From NCBI RefSeq assembly GCF_003007785.1, contig NZ_PXOH01000022.1:1-64000 (forward strand): a stretch of 64,000 nucleotides of DNA, read 5' to 3'. The position numbers and the translations under genes were made by a program. Under the pieces are notes generated by a model, which saw nothing but the letters and a program-made list of their open reading frames with translations, made no database searches and was not told where the DNA came from. Positions 53,100 through 62,053 of this stretch are shown piece by piece (positions within the stretch are counted from its first letter, which is position 1; each line of letters begins with the position of its first letter). The stretch is from Aphanothece hegewaldii CCALA 016. Its GTDB lineage: Bacteria > Cyanobacteriota > Cyanobacteriia > Cyanobacteriales > Microcystaceae.

Positions 53100-54053
53100 T
53101 TGTTTGAAGTGAGACGAGTGAACATTCTCTATATTTTCTTGGGTATTCTAGTTACAATTGTCGCGTTGCTAGAAGGTGGTTTACGATATATCGGTTTTGG
53201 TAATCCTTTGCTGTATCAAGCTGATGGAGAAATGGGTTATCTATTAGCTCCTAACCAAAAAGTACGCCGCATGAATAACCGAATTTGGATCAATGAATAT
53301 TCAATGCGAAGCGATCCAATTGAGAAAAAACGTCCTGAAAATACTTTAAGAATCTTATTAATTGGTGATTCGATCGCAAATGGGGGATGGTGGACCGATC
53401 AACACGAAACTATCTCATCTTTGCTCGAAAAACAATTAAAAAATCCTAAATTATCTCAATATAATCAAATACAAGTGTTAAATGCTTCGGCTAATTCTTG
53501 GGGTCCCAGAAATCAACTCGCATATCTAAAACGATACGGTTTTTTTGAATCACAAGTTGTTATCTTACTTTTAAATACCGATGATTTCTTTTCAGGTATG
53601 CCCAATTCTGAAGCGGTGGGAAAAGATATCAATTATCCTGATCATAAACCTGCACTGGCGATTAATGAACTCTATCGCCGATATTTTCCCTCACCTGAAC
53701 CACAAAAAGACAACACACCAAAGCCACAAGAAAAAGATATTGTAGGAATTAATTTAGCAGCTATTAAAGAAATTTATCAAGTATGTCAAGCCAATAACGC
53801 TCAATTAATCATTGCGATGACACCCTTATTACAAGAAGTCGAACAATCATCTAAAGAATTTCAACAACGAGCCAAAAACCGCTTAATGGAATTAGCCAAA
53901 ACAGAATCTATTTTTTATCTAGATTTTTTACCGCGATTTAAACAAATAGAACCACCCAAATCAATTTACCGCGATCGTATTCATATTACACCCGAAGGTA
54001 ATAAAATTGTTAGTAAGTATTTAAGTGAAAAAATCGAAAAAATTATAAAATAA
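53100..54053 (+). CDS. SGNH/GDSL-type hydrolase, membrane-anchored
   Basis: 317 residues. One N-terminal hydrophobic helix (about residues 9-32) anchors it. The SGNH core is visible as ILLIGDSIANGG (block I, Ser), NASANSWGPRN (Gly/Asn block) and a C-terminal DRIHITPEGNKI (His/Asp block). Such proteins hydrolyse or transfer acyl groups on cell-surface sugars or lipids. The start is uncertain: TTG at 53100, with GTG codons at 53109 and 53118 in frame. The next gene follows after 12 nt, so the two are one unit. Confidence 0.7.
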   Translation: MFEVRRVNILYIFLGILVTIVALLEGGLRYIGFGNPLLYQADGEMGYLLAPNQKVRRMNNRIWINEYSMRSDPIEKKRPENTLRILLIGDSIANGGWWTDQHETISSLLEKQLKNPKLSQYNQIQVLNASANSWGPRNQLAYLKRYGFFESQVVILLLNTDDFFSGMPNSEAVGKDINYPDHKPALAINELYRRYFPSPEPQKDNTPKPQEKDIVGINLAAIKEIYQVCQANNAQLIIAMTPLLQEVEQSSKEFQQRAKNRLMELAKTESIFYLDFLPRFKQIEPPKSIYRDRIHITPEGNKIVSKYLSEKIEKIIK

Positions 54054-54065
54054 GAGGTAAATACT

Positions 54066-54593
54066 TTGAATACAACTTGTAATTGTCATCGACGTTGGTT
54101 TTTACGTTCTTTATTAAGTGCCTCAATTCTCTTACCTTCCCTATCTTTCTCTCGTTCGGCTTTTTCCTTACCTATTCAACCTAAAGCCTTAGTTTTAACC
54201 TGTATTGACTATCGTTTTTTTGATGGTGAACAAACGTTTTTAAAAGAAAAAAACTTAAAAAATCAATACGACTGGACAGCTTTAGCCGGAGCCTCTTTAG
54301 CATTAACAGGCTTTCCTCATGACGAAGATGCCGTCGCTTTTTGGGATCAACTTGCTTTATCTGAACAACTCCATCATATTCAAAAAGTAATAATTATTGA
54401 TCATCAAGATTGTGGCGCATATGCTAAAAAAATAGATACTAATCTTAGCAAAGATCCCGAACGAGAAAAACAAATACATCGTCAATATCTCACCAAAGCC
54501 TCTCAAGAAATCTTATCCCGTTATCCTCAACTTGAGATCGAAATGTACTTAGCCACACTCGCAGGAGAATTTATAGAAATATTACCGAATTAA
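54066..54593 (+). CDS. Tat-exported beta-carbonic-anhydrase-like protein
   Basis: 175 residues with a TTG start (no other start fits), AGAGG upstream. The N-terminus CHRRWFLRSLLSASILLPS carries a twin-Arg motif. Zinc ligands of beta-carbonic anhydrases are visible: Cys46 in VLTCIDYRFFDG, His113 and Cys116 in IDHQDCGAY. The domain is shorter than typical beta-CA (about 200). Family members hydrate CO2; several in this subgroup are annotated as carbonic anhydrase without test. Export to the periplasm or lumen is inferred from the Tat motif. Confidence 0.75.
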   Translation: MNTTCNCHRRWFLRSLLSASILLPSLSFSRSAFSLPIQPKALVLTCIDYRFFDGEQTFLKEKNLKNQYDWTALAGASLALTGFPHDEDAVAFWDQLALSEQLHHIQKVIIIDHQDCGAYAKKIDTNLSKDPEREKQIHRQYLTKASQEILSRYPQLEIEMYLATLAGEFIEILPN

Positions 54594-54656
54594 ACTGCTC
54601 CATCCATCAATAAATCAGTCACCATAGAAAAAGAACGCTCTACCGACGATCCAAAA

Positions 54657-56384
54657 ATGAGAGAACACGATGTAATAATAGTAGGCGGTGGTTTAGCTGG
54701 TTGTCGTGCCGCCCTAGAAATTAAACGCCTTGCCCCCAATACTGATGTAGCAGTTATCGCCAAAACACACCCCATTCGTTCCCATTCCGTAGCAGCACAG
54801 GGAGGTATCGCCGCCACCCTAAAAAATGTTGATCCGACTGATACTTGGGAAGCACACGCCTTTGATACCGTCAAAGGATCTGACTATTTAGCGGATCAAG
54901 ATGCTGTTGCTATTCTGACGCAAGAAGCCCCCGATGTGTTAATCGACTTAGAACATTTAGGGGTTTTATTTTCTCGTCTTCCGGATGGCAGAATTGCACA
55001 AAGGGCATTTGGTGGACATTCCCACAATAGAACCTGTTACGCTGCCGATAAAACTGGTCATGCTATTTTACACGAACTCGTCAACAACCTCCGCCGCAAT
55101 AATGTCCATCTCTACGAGGAATGGTACGTTATGCAACTCATTCAAGAAGAAGGAGAAGCTAAAGGAATTGTTGTCTATCGTATTCGAGATGGTGCATTAG
55201 ATGTCATTCGCGCTAAAGCGGTGATGTTCGCCACTGGAGGTTATGGCAGGGTCTATAATACTACATCCAATGACTACGCTTCGACAGGAGACGGATTAGC
55301 CATGTCCGCGATGGCTGGTATTCCCCTAGAAGATATGGAGTTTGTTCAGTTCCATCCAACGGGACTTTATCCAGTCGGTGTCTTAATTTCCGAAGCAGTA
55401 CGCGGAGAAGGAGCATATCTTATTAATAGCGAAGGTCAACGCTTTATGGAAACCTACGCACCCTCACGCATGGAACTCGCACCCCGTGATATTACCTCTC
55501 GCGCCATTACTCTTGAAATACGTGCCGGAAGAGGTGTTCATCCTGATGGTAGTGCGGGGGGACCTTTTGTCTATCTCGACTTGCGTCATATGGGACGCGA
55601 AAAGATTATGAGTCGTATTCCCTTCGCTTGGGAAGAAGCACATCGACTCTTAGGTATTGATGCTGTGGTGGAAATGATGCCAATACGTCCGACGGTACAC
55701 TATTGTATGGGTGGAATTCCCGTTAATACAGAAGGTCAAGTGCGCCGTAGTCCAGATAGTTTGGTTGAAGGGTTTTTCTCGGCTGGTGAATGTTCTTGTG
55801 TTTCGGTACATGGTGCGAACCGTTTAGGAAGCAATTCTCTTTTAGAATGTGTAGTCTATGGACGACGCACAGGCAGAACTATAGCACAATATGTGCAAAA
55901 GCGCAAGTATCCTGAAATAAACGCCGAATTATATTTACAAGAAGCAAGAAAACGTATCCAAGATTTATTAGAACAAACGGGAACCATTCGTATTGGCCAT
56001 TTGCGACAACAATTTCAAGATTGTATGACGGAACATTGCGGCGTGTTTCGCAGTGAAAGCGTCATGAAAGAAGGTTTAGAAAAACTACAACAATTGAAGC
56101 AACAATACAATAATATTTATCTCGATGATAAAGATCAATTTTGGAATACAGAGTTGATCGAAGCACTAGAATTACAAAGTATTATGATGGTCGGCGAGAT
56201 TATTTTAACCTCAGCCTATCAACGTAAAGAAAGTCGGGGCGCACATTCTAGAGAAGATTATCCCAGTCGAGATGATGGTAATTTCCTACAACACACTTTA
56301 GCTTATTATTCTTCGGCTGGTATTGATATTAATTATATGCCTGTCGTGATTAATATGTTTGAACCACAAGAAAGAAAGTATTAA
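54657..56384 (+). CDS. sdhA: Succinate dehydrogenase/fumarate reductase flavoprotein subunit
   Basis: 575 residues. FAD motif [15 protein letters not shown], covalent-FAD His in [13 protein letters not shown], substrate-binding [20 protein letters not shown], and [20 protein letters not shown] are the standard blocks. It is the catalytic subunit that oxidises succinate in the respiratory chain (or reduces fumarate). The iron-sulfur subunit sdhB is not adjacent, as is common in cyanobacteria, where the sdh genes are scattered. It begins 63 nt after the carbonic-anhydrase-like stop. A four-hairpin repeat follows its own stop. Confidence 0.92.
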   Translation: MREHDVIIVGGGLAGCRAALEIKRLAPNTDVAVIAKTHPIRSHSVAAQGGIAATLKNVDPTDTWEAHAFDTVKGSDYLADQDAVAILTQEAPDVLIDLEHLGVLFSRLPDGRIAQRAFGGHSHNRTCYAADKTGHAILHELVNNLRRNNVHLYEEWYVMQLIQEEGEAKGIVVYRIRDGALDVIRAKAVMFATGGYGRVYNTTSNDYASTGDGLAMSAMAGIPLEDMEFVQFHPTGLYPVGVLISEAVRGEGAYLINSEGQRFMETYAPSRMELAPRDITSRAITLEIRAGRGVHPDGSAGGPFVYLDLRHMGREKIMSRIPFAWEEAHRLLGIDAVVEMMPIRPTVHYCMGGIPVNTEGQVRRSPDSLVEGFFSAGECSCVSVHGANRLGSNSLLECVVYGRRTGRTIAQYVQKRKYPEINAELYLQEARKRIQDLLEQTGTIRIGHLRQQFQDCMTEHCGVFRSESVMKEGLEKLQQLKQQYNNIYLDDKDQFWNTELIEALELQSIMMVGEIILTSAYQRKESRGAHSREDYPSRDDGNFLQHTLAYYSSAGIDINYMPVVINMFEPQERKY

Positions 56385-56390
56385 TACCAC

Positions 56391-56547
56391 CAGTGAATAA
56401 ATTCACTGTCTCACAGCTAAAGTCGAGGGGCTGTGTCTGCCGTCGTACGGCTGACCTTGTAAGCCCCGTCGGTTGAAACAGACTAATTATAAGGATTTTA
56501 GTCCGTTTTAACGGACTTAAGCTTTAAGACAGGGATTTTAATCCCTG
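56391..56547 (+). repeat. Four-hairpin intergenic repeat, copy 2 (with insertion)
   Basis: Hairpin 1 CAGTGAATAAATTCACTG (56391-56408), hairpin 2 interrupted, hairpin 3 AGTCCGTTTTAACGGACT (56500-56517), hairpin 4 CAGGGATTTTAATCCCTG (56530-56547). Against copy 1 (33361-33470), hairpin 4 differs by a G-to-A in one arm matched by C-to-T in the other. It begins 6 nt after the sdhA stop, sense orientation. Confidence 0.85.
56425..56467. mobile_element. 43-nt palindromic insertion inside the repeat
   Basis: It splits the second hairpin and is flanked by the direct repeat GTC (56422-56424, 56468-56470). GGGGCT and AGCCCC form its outer stem, GCCGTCGTACGGC an inner palindrome. Copy 1 lacks it. Too small to encode anything, it resembles a tiny non-autonomous element. 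Confidence 0.6.
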
Positions 56548-56740
56548 AAAATATTAATGATCTAATAATGACCTAAATAATTTTTCATCTTCCATCATTC
56601 ACAAAGCGGGATTAATATTCTGACAATATCTATTTGTCGCCCCTTCAAGCCCTTCCCCTGCATTTAAGATAAATCTAGAATCAGTTAAGATAACTAAGCG
56701 TCTGATTACACCCCTTCAAGCTAAGGAGAACATCGAGTTA

Positions 56741-57724
56741 ATGCTCGTCACATCTAGTCATATAGAATCATTAAATCTAACTCCACTACCTCTAAATCGC
56801 CCTTTACTCATTATCGGTCACGGTACAAAGGATGAAGACGGTCGTCAAACCTTTATCGACTTTGCCAACGCTTACCAAGAATTAGATCGATCGCGTCCCG
56901 TTATTCCTTGTTTTCTCGAATTGAGTGTCCCGACGATTCAAGATGGGGTAGATTATTGCGTATCTCAAGGATACACCGAAATTTCAGCGATTCCTCTTTT
57001 ATTGTTTGCTGCCCGCCATAATAAATTTGATGTGACCAATGAACTCGATCGCGCTCGTTTGCGTCATCCTGAAGTAAAGTTTTATTATGGTCGTCATTTA
57101 GGCATTACACCCAGTCTGATTGAGCTATGGCGAGAAAGATTAGCTCAACTAGACAAACCTGAATTTAATCCTCATAATATCCCTCGTTCTGAAACAGTAT
57201 TATTATTTATTGGTCGAGGATCGAGTGATCCCGATGCAAATGGCGATGTTTATAAGTTTGCGAGAATACTATGGGAAGGTAGCGGTTATTCAACCGTCGA
57301 AACTTGTTTTATTGGGATCACTCATCCCCGTTTAGAAGAAGGGTTTCGTCGTGCTTCTTTATACCAACCTAAACGTATTATTGTACTACCATACTTTTTG
57401 TTTACAGGTGCATTAGTCAAAAAAATCTATAACATTACAGCCACTCAGCAAGAGAAATATCCTCATATTTCCATGACTGGTTTACCCGAAATGGGTATTC
57501 AGTCCCAAATATTACAGCTTGTTCGAGAACGGGAAATCGAAACTCAACTGGGACAAGTACAAATGAATTGTGAAATGTGTAAGTTTCGACTTGCTGCATT
57601 ATCCGATCATCACCATCACCATGATCATAATCATTCCCATGATCATCACCATCATCATCATGGAAATAGCGATCCCTATGCTAAGTTAGAAGATTATCAT
57701 CAAAGGATCTGGCAAGTACCATAA
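56741..57724 (+). CDS. sirB: CbiX/SirB-type sirohydrochlorin chelatase with Cys and His tail
   Basis: 327 residues, the duplicated long form. It inserts Fe2+ or Co2+ into sirohydrochlorin for siroheme or cobalamin. The N-terminal half begins [18 protein letters not shown], with the metal-chelating His; the second half repeats the fold at [25 protein letters not shown] (about residues 277-284) is an MxCxxC motif like that of B. megaterium CbiX, which carries an Fe-S cluster. The tail has a run of His ([19 protein letters not shown], about 293-311) that likely binds metal. sipA follows after 6 nt. Confidence 0.9.
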   Translation: MLVTSSHIESLNLTPLPLNRPLLIIGHGTKDEDGRQTFIDFANAYQELDRSRPVIPCFLELSVPTIQDGVDYCVSQGYTEISAIPLLLFAARHNKFDVTNELDRARLRHPEVKFYYGRHLGITPSLIELWRERLAQLDKPEFNPHNIPRSETVLLFIGRGSSDPDANGDVYKFARILWEGSGYSTVETCFIGITHPRLEEGFRRASLYQPKRIIVLPYFLFTGALVKKIYNITATQQEKYPHISMTGLPEMGIQSQILQLVREREIETQLGQVQMNCEMCKFRLAALSDHHHHHDHNHSHDHHHHHHGNSDPYAKLEDYHQRIWQVP

Positions 57725-57730
57725 CGCATC

Positions 57731-57967
57731 ATGAGTGAAAATATAACAATTGGGGGAAAAGTCCGCTTAATTACTCTTCCCCCCTATCTTAAAACAGCCG
57801 AACCGATGCCTATGCTGCGACCGGCGGATCTGTTAGAAATTGGTGCAGAAGGAGTTGTGATCGATCGTCGTCCGGGGGGTTATTGGGGAGTTCGTTTCGC
57901 TAAAGGCTCGTTTTTACTTGAAAGTCAGTATCTAGAAGTCGTCGAAACTCATCTGGATACTCTTTAA
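57731..57967 (+). CDS. sipA: SipA / DUF3148 small protein
   Basis: 78 residues. It matches the SipA/DUF3148 family of cyanobacteria and plastids: KVRLITLPPYLKTAEPMPML, RPADLLEIGAEGVVIDRRPGG, WGVRFAKGSFLLESQYLE. In Synechococcus SipA binds the histidine kinase NblS and modulates its signalling on phycobilisome and stress genes. It follows sirB by 6 nt, so the two are likely one transcript. Confidence 0.85.
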   Translation: MSENITIGGKVRLITLPPYLKTAEPMPMLRPADLLEIGAEGVVIDRRPGGYWGVRFAKGSFLLESQYLEVVETHLDTL

Positions 57968-58141
57968 TTAACGTCAGTTCAAAATCACACTTTCAGCTTA
58001 TCTTGAAAAATAGTTTTTGTTCTGTCTGGAGAAATTTGTAGTAAGTTTCTTGCTCGTATTATTTTTGAATTATGCTTAGACTATTTTCGCCAACAGTATC
58101 TAAATATTTGATATCCTAAAATTATATTTCTTTGGCGTTGG

Positions 58142-58375
58142 ATGAAACCAACAGAAGCTCAACTGAGGCAACTTTACGAACTGATTCGAGCTAATTGGCA
58201 AAGAAGCGGACTTCTGTATGATTTGGCCCCAGATTTGGAGAGTTTTTATTTTGGATGTTATTTGGCGATCTTTGGCACACCTGTCAATTCTTCTGAATGG
58301 GAACTGACGAAAGCTTATTACATCTACCCTGATGGTTCTTTCTTGGATGAAGATGATCTTTTTGGAGAAGACTAA
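58142..58375 (+). CDS. Small cyanobacterial hypothetical protein
   Basis: 77 residues. MKPTEAQLRQLYELIRANW and an acidic tail (DEDDLFGED). The opening resembles small cyanobacterial families near DUF6888, but I am not sure of the assignment. The next gene follows 2 nt after its stop, implying a coupled pair of the antitoxin-toxin-like kind. Function unknown. Confidence 0.6.
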   Translation: MKPTEAQLRQLYELIRANWQRSGLLYDLAPDLESFYFGCYLAIFGTPVNSSEWELTKAYYIYPDGSFLDEDDLFGED

Positions 58376-58377
58376 TC

Positions 58378-58563
58378 ATGAGTGAATCGAATTTTGAGCT
58401 AATGAGCCGAGATGAGTTAGCACATTACATAGTGGCTCATCGAGACACGTCAGACGGGATGGAAGCCAGAAGAGTGTTTATCCGTCGTATGGCTCAAAAA
58501 GCAAAAAAACAGGGGATCGAACTTCAACGACCGACCCTTCTTCCACAACAAAACCGCGAATGA
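58378..58563 (+). CDS. DUF6887-like small protein
   Basis: 61 residues. SNFELMSRDELAHYIVAHRDTSDGMEARRVF matches the pattern NFE-M-(S/T)-x-x-E-L-x-x-Y-(V/I)-x-A/E-HR-D of the DUF6887 group found in cyanobacterial gene pairs. It lies 2 nt after its partner. Function unknown; a TA-like role is speculation. Confidence 0.65.
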   Translation: MSESNFELMSRDELAHYIVAHRDTSDGMEARRVFIRRMAQKAKKQGIELQRPTLLPQQNRE

Positions 58564-58626
58564 GTTAATCTTGGAAGAAGACATGATAACGAGAGAATAG
58601 AAGTTTTAGCTTATATTAAACTCACG

Positions 58627-59403
58627 TTAATTACTAACTGCCATCATTTTAACTTCATCTTTGTACTCAATGGGGGCAAGCATTACCGCTTCTTCAAATA
58701 GGGGCGTAGCTAAAGTTTGTTGTCCTTGTTCTCTAAAAACGAGCGCTTTTGCTAAAACAGGGCGAAAATCTTTAGGATCGGTTTGAATCGCTTGATCATA
58801 AATAGCGATCGCCTGATCCCATTGTTGTTGATCGACATAAATTTCCCCTAACAGTAGATCAAGGGAATTAACATCAATTTGTTTTGTTTCTTTGTTTTTA
58901 GCTAAGGTTTGTTCGACTAAACTAATAGCCTGTGAAGCTTTATTTTGTAAAAGCAACAAATCAACTAACCCTTTTAACGCCCGCATATCTTCAGGATGAG
59001 AGGCTAAAAGCGTTTGATAAGTGGTGTTTGCTCCTTCAAAATCCTGAATTTGTTGTTGTACTTGAGCCAGTAAAATTGAATAATCTGTTTGAGTCGAATT
59101 TAACTGGGCTAACTTTTCTAAAGGTGCGATCGCCTCTCTTAGATTACCTTGTTTTAAACGAGCATTCAGTAAACCTCTCAAGGCATTTTGATTATCGGGT
59201 TCTCGCTGCAAAACCATTTGATAACCCAATGCTTCTGTATCCCATTTCGAGGGTAAAGAAGACGGTAAACTATGATTCGTTTGATTTGAGACGAGAAAAA
59301 AACTACTAATTAGAGGCATCATCGAAAAAGATACCAAAGCAAAAACCATAATCGCTAAACTAATAGATAACCAGCGTTTTGGCTTTTGTTGAGAAGTACT
59401 CAT
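58627..59403 (-). CDS. TPR-repeat membrane protein
   Basis: 258 residues. One N-terminal transmembrane segment (about residues 15-37) and about five TPR-type helical hairpins (about residues 55-245), for example PEDMRALKGLVDLLLLQNKASQAISLVEQTL and KDFRPVLAKALVFREQGQQTLATPLFEEAV (read as blocks). TPR proteins serve as scaffolds. The soluble part lies on the far side of the membrane from the short N-tail. The gene is convergent with the DUF6887 pair and well separated from the next gene. Confidence 0.8.
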   Translation of the reverse strand: MSTSQQKPKRWLSISLAIMVFALVSFSMMPLISSFFLVSNQTNHSLPSSLPSKWDTEALGYQMVLQREPDNQNALRGLLNARLKQGNLREAIAPLEKLAQLNSTQTDYSILLAQVQQQIQDFEGANTTYQTLLASHPEDMRALKGLVDLLLLQNKASQAISLVEQTLAKNKETKQIDVNSLDLLLGEIYVDQQQWDQAIAIYDQAIQTDPKDFRPVLAKALVFREQGQQTLATPLFEEAVMLAPIEYKDEVKMMAVSN

Positions 59404-59670
59404 AGAGAATATCCTAGAAGAAAGATCATTCGATCAGCTTAAACAAAGTTAACGAATCTATCTGTTTTCCGACTCGTTATTGAGTACAATTAGCAGACAG
59501 TCAACTTTAATCAAAGGCTTTGCCGTGGCAACTGATTTTTAAGATAATTGATCTTGAAGCAGTCTCCAAGCCTTGATTAACGAATCTATAAATTATCCTA
59601 GTGAGTTAAATAAGCTCTCTAGTATAAATTTCTTATTATTTAGTGTGTCTGTTGCCCCTAGGAGTATAAT

Positions 59671-60834
59671 ATGAATCCTCCAGTGAATCGGTCATCCGAA
59701 TCACCCAAACAACCAAAAAAAACAAAGCCGCCTAAATCATCTGAACCCGAACAGCTTCAGGTGACAACGCCTGATATTATTTCTGGGCTGCCATCATCTG
59801 ATGAGGTGGAAATAGTGCCATCTCAACCTATAGAGGTTCCAACCCTTCCTACTACAGTGTCTCCAGTACGACCATCTACGGCTCAAGCACCCCAAGCACC
59901 TCGCGTCTTACATCCAAAAGAGGTGGCCCCGACTGCCATTCCAGCCGATGCGAGAATTACATTACCAAAGCCTTCTAAACCAATCAAACTTAAAGCGTCA
60001 TCAGACTCAGTTTCATCTCAAACCCCTGAAAAAGATAGCACTGATAGTTTAATCGATCGCAATCAACCCATTCCACCGCCCAGCCATCCACGCCAATATA
60101 GAGCAATTGGGCTAGTTTATGGTCAATATCAACGTGAAGATGAGCAATTAACCAAAGGTAATATCGTCACACCCGACGGTGCAGCCTTAGACGCGGTTGT
60201 TTTAGGTCGGGTCATTAGTTTAGTAAAAAATCACCTTGATCTTGAAAAACCTCATTTGTGGGTTGTCTATCCTCGGACTCGCCAAGAAGACGATCATTTA
60301 CACGTACAAATTGTTGGCGTTTGGGAACCAGAAACCCTCAATAAAGAAGATCCAGAAGGCGAAGAGACTGCAACACAAACAACACCAAATCCTGGTTATT
60401 TTTCCATTCGAGGTGAAGTAATTTTTGCTTCATTTGAAGAAGAATCCGTAATTATTAAGATTCGTCAATCACCGAAAAAAGACGAAGAAAAGCCCAAATT
60501 CTTTAAGCTGAAATTAAAAGGAACGCTACCGAGTAATAGACCTTTTAAACGTTTTTGGGATTTACAAGTTCAACTAGAAGGCTCAAGTCTCATGATTGTG
60601 CAAGGAGAAGATTTAGGCTTTGCTTCTAAGAAAAAACCCTTTGACAGACGGGGTGGCGGTGGTGGTAGACCCTTTGGACAGAAACGGTCTTTTAGAGATG
60701 AAATGGGTAATACCCCAAGCGATCGTCCTTTTAGACCTTCCACAAGACCAGAAGGCACCGAAGGCTCACCTATCAAGCGGCCTTTACCCTCTAAACCCGT
60801 CAAAGGTAATCAGGAGTTTAAAAACCCTGAATAA
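59671..60834 (+). CDS. Hypothetical protein with Pro-rich head, compact core and RG/GG tail
   Basis: 387 residues. About 140 disordered residues rich in Pro, Ser and Thr are followed by a compact domain (about 145-315) with YRAIGLVYGQYQREDEQLTKGNIV, LDAVVLGRVISLV and FFKLKLKGTLPS. The C-terminal 70 residues are Arg/Gly/Lys/Pro-rich (DRRGGGGGRPFGQKRSFRDE), as in RNA-binding tails. I recognise no named family. It precedes the DUF427 gene by 22 nt. A nucleic-acid-linked role is inference. Confidence 0.65.
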   Translation: MNPPVNRSSESPKQPKKTKPPKSSEPEQLQVTTPDIISGLPSSDEVEIVPSQPIEVPTLPTTVSPVRPSTAQAPQAPRVLHPKEVAPTAIPADARITLPKPSKPIKLKASSDSVSSQTPEKDSTDSLIDRNQPIPPPSHPRQYRAIGLVYGQYQREDEQLTKGNIVTPDGAALDAVVLGRVISLVKNHLDLEKPHLWVVYPRTRQEDDHLHVQIVGVWEPETLNKEDPEGEETATQTTPNPGYFSIRGEVIFASFEEESVIIKIRQSPKKDEEKPKFFKLKLKGTLPSNRPFKRFWDLQVQLEGSSLMIVQGEDLGFASKKKPFDRRGGGGGRPFGQKRSFRDEMGNTPSDRPFRPSTRPEGTEGSPIKRPLPSKPVKGNQEFKNPE

Positions 60835-60856
60835 ATATTGACAATTTGACTTTATT

Positions 60857-61354
60857 ATGCAGCGACCCTTACCTATTCCGCCAAAACCAGGACAAGAATC
60901 AGTTTGGGATTATCCGAGGCCGCCTCGTCTAGAACCAGTCTCAAAACACCTAAAAATCTTCTTTAATGGGGTGATTATTGCCGAGAGTCGAAAATCCTAT
61001 CGCGTCCTAGAAACCAGTCATCCTCCCGTCTATTACATTCCGCCAGAAGATATTAAAATGGAATATCTCAAGCCGAGTTCACAGGGTTCTTTCTGCGAAT
61101 GGAAAGGAAAGGCGGGATACTATGCGATCGTTGTTGGCGATCGACAAGCGGTTAATGCTGCATGGTATTACTCCCATCCAACGCCTGATTTTGCGCCAAT
61201 TAAAGATTATGTGGCTTTCTATCCCGCTTTGATGGATGCGTGTTATGTCGATGGCGAAAAAGTCACCCCTCAACCGGGTAATTTCTATGGCGGCTGGATC
61301 ACAAGCGATATCGTCGGCCCCTTTAAGGGTGAGTCTGGTAGCTGGGGCTGGTAA
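60857..61354 (+). CDS. DUF427 protein
   Basis: 165 residues. DUF427 features: YRVLETSHPPVYYIPPEDIKM, FCEWKGKAGYYAIVVGDR, AAWYYSHPTPDFAPIKDYVAFY, and the C-terminal Gly-rich PGNFYGGWITSDIVGPFKG. The family has no secure function. It is frequent in cyanobacteria and actinobacteria. It begins 22 nt after the preceding gene and probably shares its transcript. Confidence 0.9.
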   Translation: MQRPLPIPPKPGQESVWDYPRPPRLEPVSKHLKIFFNGVIIAESRKSYRVLETSHPPVYYIPPEDIKMEYLKPSSQGSFCEWKGKAGYYAIVVGDRQAVNAAWYYSHPTPDFAPIKDYVAFYPALMDACYVDGEKVTPQPGNFYGGWITSDIVGPFKGESGSWGW

Positions 61355-61398
61355 CAGCGAATCAATATAACTATAATTATTGGTAAGGAATATAAGTA

Positions 61399-61644
61399 AT
61401 GATTTATGCAACGATTACCAGTAAAGGACAAATAACCATTCCGAAGGAAATTCGAGATTATCTCAAATTGGATACAGGTAGCAAAGTTGATTTTGTGATT
61501 GATGAAACGGGACAAGTTAAAATTATTCCCCTCAATATTCCTATTGAATCTTTATCAGGAATCTTACACCGTCCTAGCATGAAGGCAGCAACTATAGAAG
61601 AAATGGAGCAATCAATTCAGAACAAGGAGCTTTATTTGACTTGA
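61399..61644 (+). CDS. AbrB/MazE-type antitoxin (orphan)
   Basis: 81 residues. The swapped-hairpin DNA-binding core reads ATITSKGQITIPKEIRDYL and KLDTGSKVDFVIDETGQVKII. The acidic C-terminal part (IEEMEQSIQ) would contact the toxin. It is the first gene of what was a vapBC-like module; the following toxin is only a remnant. The antitoxin frame is intact. Confidence 0.88.
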   Translation: MIYATITSKGQITIPKEIRDYLKLDTGSKVDFVIDETGQVKIIPLNIPIESLSGILHRPSMKAATIEEMEQSIQNKELYLT

Positions 61645-61672
61645 TACTAATATACTTGTTCGTTATACATAG
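61640..61672 (+). pseudogene. vapC (PIN toxin) remnant
   Basis: Overlapping the antitoxin stop, the frame reads L-D-T-N-I-L-V-R-Y-T then TAG. LDTNILVRY is the canonical start of VapC PIN toxins. The preceding codon is TGA (61637-61639) where toxins usually have Gly. No later PIN motif follows, so the toxin is lost. Confidence 0.75.
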
Positions 61673-62053
61673 CATTTATTAAATTAAATTCTATAAGATT
61701 TGGTGACCAAACCTTTACACTTTCATTAATGGTATCAATTGTGAAAAAAAAGTAATGTTAATAATCAAATGATTATTACTATTCCATACGTTTACAAAAA
61801 GTAATTTTTAACTTAAACTTAATAATTTTTAATTTACTGATCTTTTTATATGTATTTCAAAATACATATTTTATTTTTTTAATCAAACTAGCTTATAATT
61901 TTATTTTAAATAACTTTAGAGCATTCAATAGGGAAATAAAAATTAACATTTGTTGCTTTTAAACAAAATCTTAAAATTTGATAATTTATCTCATACACTT
62001 AAGTCAAAAGGAGATATTCTAAGCTATATATGATTGATAAATAGCTTAATAGT
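61645..62053. other. AT-rich intergenic region before the porin
   Basis: About 400 bases, very AT-rich, with the vapC remnant at the left and a palindromic repeat (61695-61715). The right half likely carries the porin promoter; AAAGGAGAT lies at 62008-62016. No gene is seen. Confidence 0.55.
61695..61715 (+). repeat. Palindromic repeat, TTTGGT-ACCAAA family, copy 5
   Basis: AAGATTTGGTGACCAAACCTT, the most diverged member: centre TTTGGTGACCAAA, arms AAG/CTT. It lies 23 nt after the vapC remnant. Confidence 0.6.
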
